From NCBI GenBank assembly GCA_003254925.1, contig QANZ01016482.1:173513-237512 (forward strand): DNA of 64,000 bases, in the 5' to 3' direction. The DNA comes from Chamaecrista fasciculata (taxonomy: Eukaryota; Streptophyta; Magnoliopsida; Fabales; Fabaceae). Every line of letters starts with the position of its first letter. The stretch's first letter is position 1. The notes under the pieces are model-generated. The model was not told the origin of the DNA, did not search any database, and was given only the letters and a program-made list of their open reading frames with translations. The translations under genes were made by a program, and so were the position numbers. Below are positions 11,467-23,090 of this stretch, piece by piece.

Positions 11467-12600
11467 ATGGATAATGTGGATCATCCTAATACTGCTAGAG
11501 CTGCTAGCTCTTTAGGAAGTACCATTTTCTTGCTTAATAATCTTCCATTTGACAAATATCATGAAGATGATGATGACGAGGATGAACACCCAGTCGAGGT
11601 AATTAAAATGCTATATATATATATATAATATTGATTTTAATTTAACCACTAATCTTCTTGCACGTGGTAATAATTAATGGGATAATTCTTTTGGTCAACT
11701 ACTGACGTACCTTGTGAAATTCTTGATTTTGAAAGAAGCTTCAAAAGATTAATTTGTTATAATCAAGAAAGTAATTAATTAATTTGTGCTCATGCATGCT
11801 TGCAGAATCATCCCGATCATCCAGAATACTTGATGTGGCTTGCTGAAACTTACTTTCCGGTACGGTCGGTAATTTAATTAAAATTCCTGTATTTTATATT
11901 TTCAAATGAACCTAGCTAGCTATGAATTAATTATTAAATCAAGATTAATTTTAATCTTGAAAATTTGATTCAATCAGCCACTGAGACAAATTCTATCAAG
12001 CGACCTCAACGACGGATTTGTGGAAGCTATCTATATCAATTTTGGACCCGAGGGTTATTATAAGCTTAACCCCTCGGTCGTATTGTTTCCAGAAACAGAA
12101 CGATCATTCGAAACTATGTTACGTAAGTAATAATAATTAAATTTTTATTTCTTAATTAATTTCTCAATCTTCATTTCTCTTAATGTCATATAATTAAGGA
12201 TATATATATATACACACTTTGTTTCATTTATTGCGTACGTGCGTTTGTAGATCTATTATTTCTAGGAATCCATATGTGGGATCCTTGGATCAATGATAAC
12301 CCTTGGAGGAAAATCAATGACTTGCCAAGTTTAATATCTGATTTACCTGATCGAAAGTCTCGGAAAATAATAGGTATGTACAATAATCATCACTATTAAT
12401 GATGGTCTAGCTCTTAGATTTTATTTTATTTTTACCATATTTCGCTCTTAACCAACTGTTATATATATATATATATATGTATGTATGAACTTTTAGGATG
12501 TTTGCATGGAGATGTAACCCAGGCTTTAAATGCAATGCCAATATATGAGTATGAGAGCTACATTAACGTTGCTCCTGAATGGAATACTTTTGTTTTTGTG
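11467..12600 (+). pseudogene. Tandem family copy T1, 3'-truncated (exons 1-5)
   Basis: First member of the array. Exons 11467-11598, 11806-11859, 11978-12122, 12251-12373 and 12497-12600 are open and in frame, with good GT-AG sites. Exon 1 reads MDNVDHPNTARAAS, then the family motif IFLLNNLPF and an acidic run. Exons 6 and 7 are missing: the sequence reaches an N at 12806 inside intron 5 and then becomes unrelated. The promoter is also altered, since about 45-50 bases holding the TATA box in T5, T6 and T7 are absent. The last 327 bases before the N (12479-12805) appear identical to 38111-38437 in T5, so the truncation may be an assembly artefact. Function unknown. Confidence 0.7.
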
Positions 12601-12655
12601 GTGTGTATCTATATAAACTTTGGGTATTTCTTTTTGTTGCATATATATATATATA

Positions 12656-12805
12656 TACTAGAGGCTTTTTGTGCCCTAACGGACACGGAAATATGTATGT
12701 AACGTTTGATTTGGCATTTGTAGTTATTCAGTGATTAAATAATATATTTATATTATTCAAGGACTAAATTGTTAGAAGTGTGAAAATTAAAAGACCAAAT
12801 AATAA
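12656..12805. mobile_element. MITE-like insertion in T1 intron 5, cut by N
   Basis: Starts ACTAGAGGCTTTTTGTGCCC. The same insertion, complete, is at 38290-38575 in T5 and is absent from intron 5 of T6 and T7. It is related to shorter elements in T4 intron 5 and T7 intron 3. Confidence 0.6.
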
Positions 12806-12806
12806 N

Positions 12807-14228
12807 TAATTTTGTCACTACTATAAGGATGATGGATGCTCAAGAATTCATATTTTTTTCTCTAGTTCAGATATAGGTAGGTTTAATCGTGGACTCGCTA
12901 CAATAGATTACTTGTTTAACCTATATCCGAGCCTTTAGTCTTCTGGTTTTTGTGTTTTTCAATGTTTTTTTCTTAATAAAAAATTATTTACAAGTTTTTC
13001 TTATAATACTCTTACATACTCTAACAAATAAAAAAGAAAAGAAAAGAAAAGAATGGAGTTACTTTCCAAAAGTAACAACTGTTAACTACTTTAATAAGAT
13101 ATGTCTTAAAAGCTAATTAAAGTAAATTTATTTTCCAAGTCTTTAAATTAAAGGTAGAAATAGGACAATCTACGCTTATTTTCCATTCAAAAGCAACACG
13201 CAAATGATATAAGTCACTTTAATACCTTTATCTTCTTCTTTTTTGAACAAAATACCTTTATCTTTGGTTACCCAAAAAAGAAAAATACCTTTATCTTTCG
13301 CAAATGATAGATATTTTTGTAAACCAAATTATCATTTACTGTGACTTTATCCTTCACCCATAGTGCAAAAAACTGGATCGGTCATTAATCCGGTGGAAGG
13401 CTCGGGTCACTGGTTCAACCGGTTGAGCCGGTTTATTTAAAAAATACATTTTCAAATATATATATTCATTAAATACACATTAATATCTTACAATCTTACA
13501 ATAATTTAAATATAAAGTAAAAATTAAACACTTTAGTATCCTTTGGAGCTTTTTTGCAATTTTAACCATAACAAGTTTTATAAAAATTACATATTGACCC
13601 CAAATGTTTTTTAAAATTTTCATTTTAGTCCCTAGATAATATGTATCCAGGGACAAATTTGTAATTTTTTGAAAATTTTTTGGGGTCAATATGTAATTTT
13701 GCAAACTTTGGCGGGTCAAACCAGTTCACGGTTCACCGGTCTACCGGTTCAACCGCCGGTTGAACAGTGACTGGCCGGGTCAACTGCATAAACGATATTT
13801 TTGTTTTTCCGGACCAGTCTAGTGTCTGGTTCATCGGTTGAACTGCCCGATCCGGTATGCTATCACCACTCGATCTCCAAGGTAGATAAATATGTTTAAT
13901 TGTTTATCGAAACATATTGCACCATTTGGAGTACAGAATTTACATGTTAATTAATTTAAACACATTTGTCAAGATTGTGACCCTCGTGGTTTTGTATCTG
14001 AAAGAAAAACTCAAAACAACGATACTTTTTAATTACTTCTTCAATTCTTGCAAAATATTTTCTAAATAATAATTAACATTATTATTCGACTTTGAGCATC
14101 ATTTCACTTCACATATTAATTATATCTTGTATGATTGATGGAAATATATATATATATATATTTATATTTTGTAATTTGTTTTTTAATTATTACTTAACAT
14201 AGACAAGACTAAGCGTGTAGATATTTAA
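12807..14228. other. Transposon-rich spacer with no gene
   Basis: After the N no family exons continue. About 13368-13860 carries CCGGTTCAACCGG-type repeats at both ends, typical of a MITE-like element. Nested in it (about 13510-13705) is a piece similar to the interior of the foldback element at 736-1162 (TTACATATTGACCCCAAA). The rest is AT-rich and shows nothing. Confidence 0.5.
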
Positions 14229-14617
14229 TAGGGGTGAGCGCAGGCTGAGTTGGGGCGGGTTAAATTATATAAATTTTAAATCAAAATATCTTATTTATAA
14301 ATAANAATTTTAAAATCAAAATATCTTATTTATAAAGAACTAATAATATAAATACATAAGAAAACAAACAAAATTTATATAAAAATACATAAACCTTTTA
14401 AAAAAATAAATTTATAAATAAGAAAAATTTATATGCGGGCTCGCGGGTTGAATTGGGCTGAGAAACTCTGAACCCGCAACTCAACCCGCAAGTGTGCGGG
14501 TGGTTGGGAATTTTAAGCTCAAACCAACCCGCAAACCCGAATCAACCCAACCCATAACTGCAGCTTGAGTTGGTTTCTGCGGGCTCGGGAATTGGTGGGT
14601 TGGTTTGTTCACCACTA
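14229..14617. mobile_element. hAT-like MITE upstream of T2, containing N
   Basis: Left end TAGGGGTGAGCGCAGG, right end GGTTTGTTCACCACTA, with AACCCGC-rich subterminal sequence. It is the same family as 48675-48966, which has a perfect 8-bp target duplication. The stretch before the N at 14305 is repeated after it, suggesting two overlapping contig ends were joined without merging. Confidence 0.65.
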
Positions 14618-15104
14618 TCACCTACTTTCAAACGGGGTTATCTCTATATATTTTGATCTTCATATTTGTATATAATACAAATTTTACGTTGCTATTTCTT
14701 ACAAAATCTGTAACCAAAAGAGCTTCCAAGAACGCAAAAACTTTATGGACGTGGATCCTAATAATGACGTTGCCGACGACACTCAGGAAACGACGTCGTC
14801 TGAAGAAGAAATTAAAGTGATTTCGGAAGTGCCAATTTCTTGCTTAATATTTTCCATTTGAAAATCGTGATGTACATGATGATCCCCACCCACTCGAGGT
14901 AATTAAACCTACACTTTCTTCATTAATTCTTTCTCATTCTTTTAACTTTTAATTACTAATCTTCTTGCACAATACACATGATGCATGGGATAATAATCTT
15001 TTAATTTAATAAATTAGTGACGTTACCATCTCTCTTTAGTCTTGACTTTGAAAAAAGAAGGCTTCAACAGATTTGTTATTACAATCAAGAAAGTGATTTG
15101 TTAT

Positions 15105-15662
15105 ATGGCAACAGACAACAACCCACCTCCTCAAGACCAAAGAGAAGAGATCTTAAACAATCTCTACGAATCCTTCCAACAACAAACTTCTTCCTCATCT
15201 GCTATGACTCTAATCTGGATCAATCTCCTTCGAGGGATTCTCAAAAACAACTCTTGGATCCATTGCTGGGCAAGTCTTCTAGGCCAAGCATACATAAGAA
15301 ACACACGAAATACTCAAACACGGGAGATAGCCTCTCTCCTACGCCTAAATCACACCTTCGTACTTCCCTCCCCACGTTTCAACAACATAATGCAATACAA
15401 TTGGTTCCCAACTCCACTACCACCACCAAATCCCCTCATTACAGACCTCCACTCATCACCCCTCACACACAATCTAAACCTTCCTCTCTCAGGCACAGAC
15501 TTCATCCTTATAGGAAACCAAAATCACTGTGTCTCTTTCACAGGTCCTCCTCACTTAGTAGACACATTTATAGACATAAACTGCTCCTTAAACATAGACA
15601 CAGGAACAGTAGATTACAATCTTCATCTCAACCCATCCTTAGTCTTCGACCCAAATAAATAA
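15105..15662 (+). CDS. Unidentified 185-residue ORF inside the T2 insertion
   Basis: An uninterrupted frame starting MATDNNPPPQDQREEIL, with an ATG 6 bases after the point where homology to T3 intron 1 ends. It is rich in N, T, P and L and has no motif I recognise. It has no intron signals, and a reverse-transcriptase fragment follows in the same orientation about 40 bases later. It may be part of a LINE, a captured retrocopy of a host gene, or chance. An overlapping frame (15017-15658) looks like its shadow. Expression and function are unknown. Confidence 0.4.
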   Translation: MATDNNPPPQDQREEILNNLYESFQQQTSSSSAMTLIWINLLRGILKNNSWIHCWASLLGQAYIRNTRNTQTREIASLLRLNHTFVLPSPRFNNIMQYNWFPTPLPPPNPLITDLHSSPLTHNLNLPLSGTDFILIGNQNHCVSFTGPPHLVDTFIDINCSLNIDTGTVDYNLHLNPSLVFDPNK

Positions 15663-15689
15663 CCCACCTTCCTTTATCTTCTCCAACAA

Positions 15690-16010
15690 CCCCTCCTCTA
15701 TCTCAGCCCATGCTATGCAATCCTTTTCCCTCCCAGCCACTATCCACAAAAAAAATTGACTCTATTATCAGAAATTTCCTTTGGGGCCATGATGACAACA
15801 CTAAAAAACTCCATCATATTAATTGGGACTCTATCACAACTACTAAGATCTTTAGTGGCCTTGGCATTAGAAAATCTACTCATATTAATGCTTCTTTTAT
15901 GGCTAAAATTAAATGGAATATCCTAACAGACTTAAATATGGTATTAACCTTGATAGAAATAACTCTAACAGATCCTTCATTAGACATAGCATTAAATTGA
16001 AGAAATAGAT
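15690..16010 (+). pseudogene. LINE reverse-transcriptase 3' fragment
   Basis: Reads AMQSFSLPATIHKKIDSI, then IIRNFLWGHDD, then HHINWDSITTTKIFSGLGIR. This is the familiar end of plant LINE reverse transcriptases (a FLWG motif, then W and a GLGIR motif). A run of eight A bases near 15750 shifts the frame by one. Only about 100 residues remain, so it is inactive. Together with the ORF before it, it replaces exons 2-6 of T2. Confidence 0.75.
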
Positions 16011-16236
16011 ATTTTCAGTTCAAAAAAAAAATTGAAGAAATGGATATGAGAAAGAAGGAAATAATTTTGTAAAAATAGGAAATTATTGTCATTAGAAATT
16101 ATAGTGAGGAGGGACCGAAGGCTACAATTTTGTGTACAGGAACTAAATCGCATAAAATAGAAACTTTTATGCACTCTCTTTCAGCTAAACTTTTAAGTCC
16201 TTGGTTAAAATTGCATATGGGAACCCTTATATTATT

Positions 16237-16660
16237 TTTATGTGTGTTTCAATCCCTAATAGTGTGAGGGAGAGGGACTTTAATGCAAAACAAGAAAGTT
16301 TGAAGGTTTTGTATGCAGTTTCAAAAGAGAAAAGGAGAGGCTACCCGTTTTGCAAAATAAAAGAAAGTACGTATTTTGCAAAAATAGGTAGCGACACAAC
16401 AAATAATTTTATTTTTTACAAAAATAGTTAGCGACACTATGCCTCTATCCATTTTTTTGCAAAATTAAAAACTGTTTTTTTGCAAAAATGTGTAACGGAA
16501 CTGTGCCGCTATGCATTTTTGCAAAAAAACAAAAAGCAAACGTAACAATAAGTTGCCGCTACATTTTTTATTTTGAAGCTTTCATATAGTATTTTGAAAT
16601 TTTTCTGTTTGTGCATGAAAGTCCTTCCTCCATACAAATAGGGATTGAAACACACATAAA
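16237..16660. mobile_element. MITE in T2 intron 6
   Basis: Terminal inverted repeats TTTATGTGTGTTTCAATCC and its complement, about 424 bp apart. The same element sits at the same place in T3 (26050-26473), and a truncated version is in T4 (from about 33470). The insertion therefore predates the split of these three copies. Confidence 0.7.
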
Positions 16661-17067
16661 GCACCTCCACCTCAAATGTTTATGCCAAATGACCAAATCC
16701 CTAATTTTTACCCTGAAGTGATGCTTCATTAGTACAACTTAATCTTTAAAGCTTGTTTTTTAGTGATTCATTTGTAGTTAGTGACCAAAAGATTGAAATA
16801 TATTGTTTCTACAACTTCCAAGTTGTTAAGCACTCATGTTATCTTTAATTTTTATTAGGGACCAATATATATATATATATTTATATGTGTGTGTGTTTTT
16901 GTGTTTATATTACTCTATAATTAATTAATTTAGTCTAAATAACTGGCTACTTCGAGCTGATTATTCATTAGTTTTAATTCTTGCTTGCAGTTGCTGAGCA
17001 TGACCAGTGTGGTGATTATTGCTTGCAAAAAATTATAGTGAAGATGGAGGATAAATGGAGCATTTGA

Positions 17068-18186
17068 ATTTCTTACTACTTTGTCATTGATTGTATTCTT
17101 CAACTATTTGATTATTCTCTTTCTCAATAATGTAATTGGTAAATGCATATATATACGGAATATAGGCCCGTCCTGTCATATTTTGAAAAGATTTCCACAT
17201 GTTAGTATATATTTGTTAACTAAAGTCTCTTATTTTAAATTTGAATAATATCGTATTACGATATTATTAGAAAAATGCAATTTAGCTTCGAGAAAATCTA
17301 TTGCTAAATTGCTATAATTCGTTTCTACTCGAGATTTAGCAAATATGTAGCTAAACCTGACTTTGTCAAAATTGGCAACAAAATATATCAAATCCGTTGC
17401 TAATTTAACAATATACTATTCCATTGCTAATATTGAATTTATACATTGCTAATCTGATCAGCCAATTTTTTGTTTTTTGTTTTTTGTTTTTGTTTTTGTT
17501 AACTTTTAGCGATCTCCTTGCTATTTTGAAGTTAGACCTAAAAGTTATGTTGCACAAATACTTCAAAAATGACGCTGTATTCATACCGAATACGTACCCG
17601 TACCTGTATTCTATGAATATTTTTGGACACTTTTAAAATATTATAAAATATAAATTTTTATATTTTTTTTATAAAATATCACTATTTTTATCTTATTTTA
17701 TTTTTGTTGTATTAAAAATTCATTCTTTTTAGATTAATAAACAAAACATTCATATTTTTATAAGAAAAAACATATAAATTTATATTATATAACTTTTTAT
17801 TTAAATAAATATTGTCATATCTGTATTCTATAATTTTCAAAATTAACGTATCTCGTATCCGCACTCATACCCGTGCAAGTACACATACCCGTTCTAGTGC
17901 AACCTAACCTAAAAGTGAATTTCAAACAGAAAAATAAAATAAAAATTAAAAAACCTCAATTTTTAACTCATTTGATTATAAAATGAGTTGTCGACTTTTA
18001 AAATCCAATTTAAATGAGAAAAGACTTCTTTGGGAAGTCGCCAAAATTTTTCGAGAATGGATAAGTTCGAACTTGAAGGTCCAGAACTAATTAATTTTTC
18101 AAATAAATATCATTAAAATAGTCATATCTAGTGTCATCCTAACTACAATAAAACTTATGTCACGGTAAATATTTACAAATATTATA
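17068..18186. other. T2 downstream flank with CACTA-like subterminal repeats
   Basis: At 17240-17460 the text is full of TTGCTAAATT / AATTTAGCAA and TCCGTTGCTAA units, as in subterminal regions of CACTA-type elements. The same block recurs downstream of T3, T4, T5 and T6. The rest is AT-rich without features. Confidence 0.5.
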
Positions 18187-18549
18187 GGCAAAATTATTTT
18201 CTTGGTCCCCAAACTTTACATTTCGTCCTTCAATGTTTTTTGTTGTTAATTTCGTCTCCAACATATACATTTTGGTCAGTTTCATTTCTTGACTAATTTC
18301 TTTCAATAAATTATTGATAGACTTCATCATGTTTTCCAATAAAAACTTGAGTTTCTTTTTCTTTTTTATGGTCAATTTTACATTTCATGTCGCTAAACAC
18401 ATAGAATCTATCGTTAATATTTAGTTAAAGTAAAAACAAATGATGGAATTAACCAAAATGTAAAATACTGAAGATAAAATTGACAACAAAAATTACGGGC
18501 GAAATTGAACGTTGATGTAAAGTATGGGGAACTAAATGGTGCTTTTGCC
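18187..18549. mobile_element. Mutator-like MITE, 363 bp
   Basis: Left end GGCAAAATTATTTTCTTGG and right end the inverse of GGCAAAAGCACCATTTAG, flanked by a perfect 9-bp duplication AATATTATA (18178-18186 and 18550-18558). A relative lies at about 45865-46199. Non-coding. Confidence 0.85.
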
Positions 18550-18562
18550 AATATTATATTAA

Positions 18563-19012
18563 TTTTTAATTAAAAATAAAACTTGTTTCAAAATATATTT
18601 CATGATAATTTTGATAGATTTATGTTGGAAACAATAAATTTAATTTTTTTCCGATCTATTACATTTACGGCCATGCTTACTGAATCTCAAAAAAATAATT
18701 ATCCTATAAACTTGAAGGGTGAAATAATAATTACGGCCATGTCATTTTTCATGCCAGAATTTGGATCCCTGAATCCGTCCAAGAGGTGGGGATGAAACTA
18801 TTATCACCTCTTCAGTTCCAAAAATAAGCTTCCTATCAGACTTTAACTACGTACCACCTGTAGAACATCACAAAACACAATGTTTTAGTCTAATCACTAG
18901 TAGTCTTCATGTCGTTAGTTCTGATTCTTATAATTTCCAAATATAATATAGCTTTAACATTCCACTATGAATCTCAGTTATAAACTAATATGTATTGATT
19001 CTGAAGACAGCA
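18563..19012. repeat. Segmental duplicate of 9273-9735
   Basis: The partner of the block at 9273-9735. Here it lies just beyond the 3' end of the EMG1-like pseudogene. A short plus-strand frame across it (18583-18795) starts MFQNIFHDNF and is not convincingly coding. Confidence 0.8.
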
Positions 19013-19136
19013 GATATTTTTAATGTCTGCCTACTTTAATAACTTTTTCTTTTGTTAAAAAACATGTTTATAGCCTTGAAACTCCCACTTCAACTGAAAG
19101 ATCTTTGGTTGATTTGCCATTTTTTTACTTTAAATC

Positions 19137-21790
19137 CATTAGATTGACAGCATATATCCAGATGATGCTCACCGTTTGCTCCAACGCTGCACATATTATG
19201 TTTAAGCAGTGGCAGTAAGTGGATAATGCGAAACTGCAATAACAACAATAAATATCAACATAACTTCTGTGCAGTACGTCGTGAAAAAGCAAGGTGCAAA
19301 ACACTATGACACGACTAGGTAAAGTTCAAAAATCAGGAGTAAAACATATGAATGATACATTCATTGTTGTCCAATTGTTCAATTCACGACATTTCAGGGT
19401 GATTTGAGGAATTCTATGAATTGAAGTCTAAAATGCAGGAATCACAAAGCTCTAACCTCTAAATTCGGTGAGTAGGGTTTTGAATTTTCAGAGCCACTTA
19501 GATGACAATGAAGATAGCGGGGATGATGATAACATTGATCTTGAAGGGGATAGTTAGATATAATTACAATCTACGACTCATGAGCTCATGCAAAAGTACT
19601 CTAGTTCAGTATATATTTTATTACTTTCTGAGCTATTTATCAACTAATTGTTGCATCTGATGATGTGATTCACTATTGGGAAATGGACATTCCACTTTGC
19701 TATATGTATGCATATCTACTTGACAAACTGGGTATAGAACACAGGCATTGGGAACCATGAAAATGCAAAAAATTAAGAAAATCAGTATGTAATTTTTTAA
19801 AGATTAAAGAACAAAACTAACATATTCCCATATAAAAAATAATAATTCAAAAGTTATCACCTGAAATATAATCTTGCATATAGTCACTTTTTACATTACC
19901 ATTGACCATTGCACCTACCTGAAAATAGATAGCAATTTATCAAAATGATTGAAACCCAACTATCACACTACAACATAGAGTTTCTACCACATTAATTTAT
20001 TAATAAAAGTAAAACATACCACAAATACAGGACTAACAGAATCACTCATGACTGACACATAATCGTCTATGTGAACCAGCTTTTCTGAACTATAAGAGAG
20101 GCCTGCATCTCCCAAAAACAACATGCTTACATCAAAATCACACCCTGTCCAAAATAGAAAAAATAAGGGTCTGATTGGTTGCCCTGTTTCCTGTTTCCAT
20201 TTTCACTGAAAACAGGAAATATGACTGAAAACGTGTTTTGTACAGTTTTTTTGGAAATGTTTTCTGGAAACATTTTCTGAAACAGGCTGAAAACAGGAAA
20301 CGTCAAAAAGACGTTTCCAGTATTTCCAAAAACAAACTTATGATATTTTGCAACATTACACAAAAGTAAACTATTTAATCATGTTAATATCATCATTTAG
20401 CTATAATCAAACTTAAAAACATATAAAAATTAGTGTTGTTCAAGTTAGCATAATTTAAATATGAATGAAAACAATTTTTTAACTTTATAAAACAAACATA
20501 TTTCTTAAATATTGAAAATTTTGAAATGAAAATAGAATTCCAGAAATGGAAACAGAAAATGAAAACAGGAAACATTTTCTTAAACCAATCAGGCCCTAAG
20601 TTTGCCTTAAAGAGAATCAAACAGTAATATAACCCACCTACTATGTGAGAATTGACAGGTAAATGGCGAGTGACAGGTTCTTCAAGAACTTGAAGGAGTA
20701 CTTCATTTGTTTTTTTGGCACGAACAGAGGACTTTTGAAGCAATCCCACTTCATTATTGTAAAAGACCAAAATAAATTAAACATATTAAATCTTACTCAT
20801 AAAAGACAGAAAATAAACAACACTGCTTCCTATAATGAGAACAGAATAAAAGAAGCAACGCCATATATAGAATACTTAAGAATGACACCACAGAATCGCT
20901 TAAATGTTCGTGGAATGCGAACATGTGGCTTGACCTCAAAAAGAACTCCATCAGTTTTAACATATATAGAAGCTACCATGCCGTCTTTATTAAGTCGGCT
21001 ATCCAAAATGGAGAGAAGAAGCTGCAGAAATCAAAAAGTTAACTGCTAAGTTTGACCAATTTTTTTGTGGCTACCATGTAAAAGAACATTTACATTAGGT
21101 GGCCTCATTTTAAAAATGTGGTAAATTATGAGGGGAATATGTGAATTGACACAAATTGTGCCAGTAACCCATAATCCTCAGGTTCTTCACCGTCATGTAT
21201 ATTCTTCAGTGAGTAGTGACAAACTTTTTCATCAAAAGTATTACTCTTCATCTATTGACATTCATTCCATTTAAAGATTTTGATTATAAGATGATTCACC
21301 ATAAAGATAATGAAAAATTATGTTTAGGGAGTATGAGGATGAGGACCAACCCCATGAACTATGTCAGGCCGATAATCATTGAGATCCTTTTTTTGCTTTA
21401 GCAGAAACTGAGCGTCTTCTTCTGAATTTAAAATTTTCCACTTCTGAAAACCACAAAATAACAAAAAAGGTCATTACAAATAAAATCAAAACCCACAAAC
21501 AAGGTTCACACACTAATGATTCCTAATTAATCTGCAAGTACCTTTCTAATGAAGCCTTTCTTTAGGGAAGCATTGTCAAGGATGAATATGGCACGTGATC
21601 TGAAATTTGGTGGAGAATGGACCAAAGGGGTATCTGTGAGCCCACTATCAGCAGCAACTTCTCCATTTTCCAATGCCATTGCAATTGATTCTTGGTTGGC
21701 ATGTTGCTCTTCTTCTCTAATGGTCACATAATTGGTTTGGTTTTTCACCCTCTTCCTCTTCAAACTTATTTTTCTAGAGGGATTAACCAT
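19137..21790 (-). pseudogene. EMG1/NEP1-like rRNA methyltransferase, damaged
   Basis: EMG1/NEP1 is the SPOUT-fold pseudouridine N1-methyltransferase of 18S rRNA, acting in nucleolar small-subunit assembly. Minus-strand exons: 21790-21542 (MVNPSRKISLKRKR...SRAIFILDNASLKKGFIRK), 21443-21351 (KWKILNSEEDAQFL, DYRPDIVH), 21021-20876 (ILDSRLNKDG, KPHVRIPRTFKRFCG), 20748-20638 (LLQKSSVRAKK, EEPVTRHLPVNSHIVG), 20102-20020 (SYSSEKLVHIDDYVS, SPVFV), 19918-19861 (VGAMVNGNVKSDYM) and from 19233. The order and motifs match the family from the N-terminal extension to the C-terminus. Two faults: the junction of exons 3 and 4 does not keep frame at its best GT and AG sites, and the last exon has one base missing after HYPLTA, giving a TAA at 19204-19202. 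A Tourist-like MITE sits in the fourth intron. Confidence 0.75.
20167..20596. mobile_element. Tourist-like (PIF/Harbinger) MITE, 430 bp
   Basis: Left end GGGTCTGATTGGTT and right end AACCAATCAGGCCC are inverted copies, flanked by the 3-bp duplication TAA (20164-20166 and 20597-20599) that PIF/Harbinger elements make. Sub-repeats of AAACAGGAAAC fill the arms. It lies in an intron of the EMG1-like pseudogene. Confidence 0.85.
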
Positions 21791-23090
21791 GTCTATTGAT
21801 TCCACAGCAGCTAATATCACTCCTTAAATTGTGCTTTTCACAGTTGATTCTCCCCTGCTTCTGTGATTAAGTAAAGAAGGAAAAATAAAAGCAACAGGTG
21901 AAGAAATTTTTAAAACATATTATCTCAATATTTCAATGCTGCCAAGAAAATAGAAACTTTATATCAAGCCGCTGGAAATGATCACAGGTTGTATGTGTAT
22001 GAAACTATGAACAGAACCAACAGAAAGAAATGCTTGCAAAGATAGAAGAACATAGATATTTTCACGAGAAAAATATGTTCAGTCAACATTAATGGATAGA
22101 GAAAATTTAAAAGGGAAGTTGCATTTTATCCCTGAACCAAGCCGATGTAACAAAAGGCAAGATTTTTCTTTGGAAAAAAAATAGAAAGACAAAAAGAAAA
22201 GGTTAACTCTTTGTCTCATCTAACATGGTAGACATTTTGTGTTCTTTTCAAAGAGAAAGGAGAGGGGGTGGATTTTATACATTTTAATGTTAGTGTACTA
22301 AATAAGTAGTTGATCTTAGTTCAGGAGGCAAAATGCATTTTCTCTAACTTAAATGATGGGACAGAGATTAAAGATATGGTATATAATGAAATTACTAAAA
22401 ATACCAAGTAAAGGCCCATATAAATCCTCAACCATAAAATTGATACTGAACAACACTACACATGCATGATGGAACACGTATAAAATGAATTAATTCAGTG
22501 CATCATATGAAGCATTACTCCATAGTGCTAGACAGCAGGTGAGGTAAAACCTTTTCATTCGAAACCAGTCACTCAAATGCCACACATTTATCAAATATCA
22601 ATATGAACGGACTTAAAGCAATAGAGTCCAAATACAAATTCATTACTCCAAAATACTCAATAAAGCACAAATTAGAAATAGAAATTCACTAATCACCAAA
22701 GATTAAGAATAAATTAATCAATAGAGAAACTGAATAATTCGAACGCCTGAAAGCTAAGGTTCTCAGTGTCACTTCCCTAAATACAAATCTCACATCAAAG
22801 GAGTTTGCCTTAAGAGACGTGACTTACAAGTTAGGAGTCAGAGTTGTCCTCTGTCACTAATATTTCTTTCGTGTTGGTCTCTCCTCCAATTATAGTGTAA
22901 GAATAAAAGAAAAATACACCATAACAGCATAATTCAGGAAAATCAATATTACAAGTTTTAGAAACTAATCGATTGCATACACAACCGGCAATTAAATTTT
23001 AGGTACCTTATATAAATAAGGATCAGGAAGCACCTGTTTCTCTTATCCTGCTTGACGAAGACGACGATAAACAACAATGAATGGCACTGA
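21791..23090. other. 5' region of the EMG1-like pseudogene
   Basis: On the minus strand this should hold the leader and promoter. An in-frame TAA lies just upstream of the ATG at 21790, supporting that start. Possible leader exons near 21860 and 23060 cannot be proved. No other gene was seen. Confidence 0.45.

Larger units (their letters stand above)
14745..17067 (+). pseudogene. Tandem family copy T2, pseudogene
   Basis: An exon-1 relic (14745-14898) starts MDVDPNNDVADD but has at least two single-base deletions: one before GTGCCAATTTC and one inside the NNLPF motif. The frame therefore ends early. The sequence from mid intron 1 to intron 6 is replaced by retroelement DNA (about 15099-16100), removing exons 2-6. 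Exon 7 survives (16991-17067) and reads VAEHDQCGDYCLQKII to KWSI and a stop. Intron-6 sequence, including a MITE, matches T3. No TATA box like that of the intact copies is present. T2 is closest to T3 and T4. Confidence 0.85.

Noticed and set aside
15017-15658. A 213-codon frame overlapping the 185-codon ORF
   Set aside because: It starts in T2 intron sequence, before the breakpoint, and its composition (R, S, H, L) is that of a shadow of the neighbouring frame.
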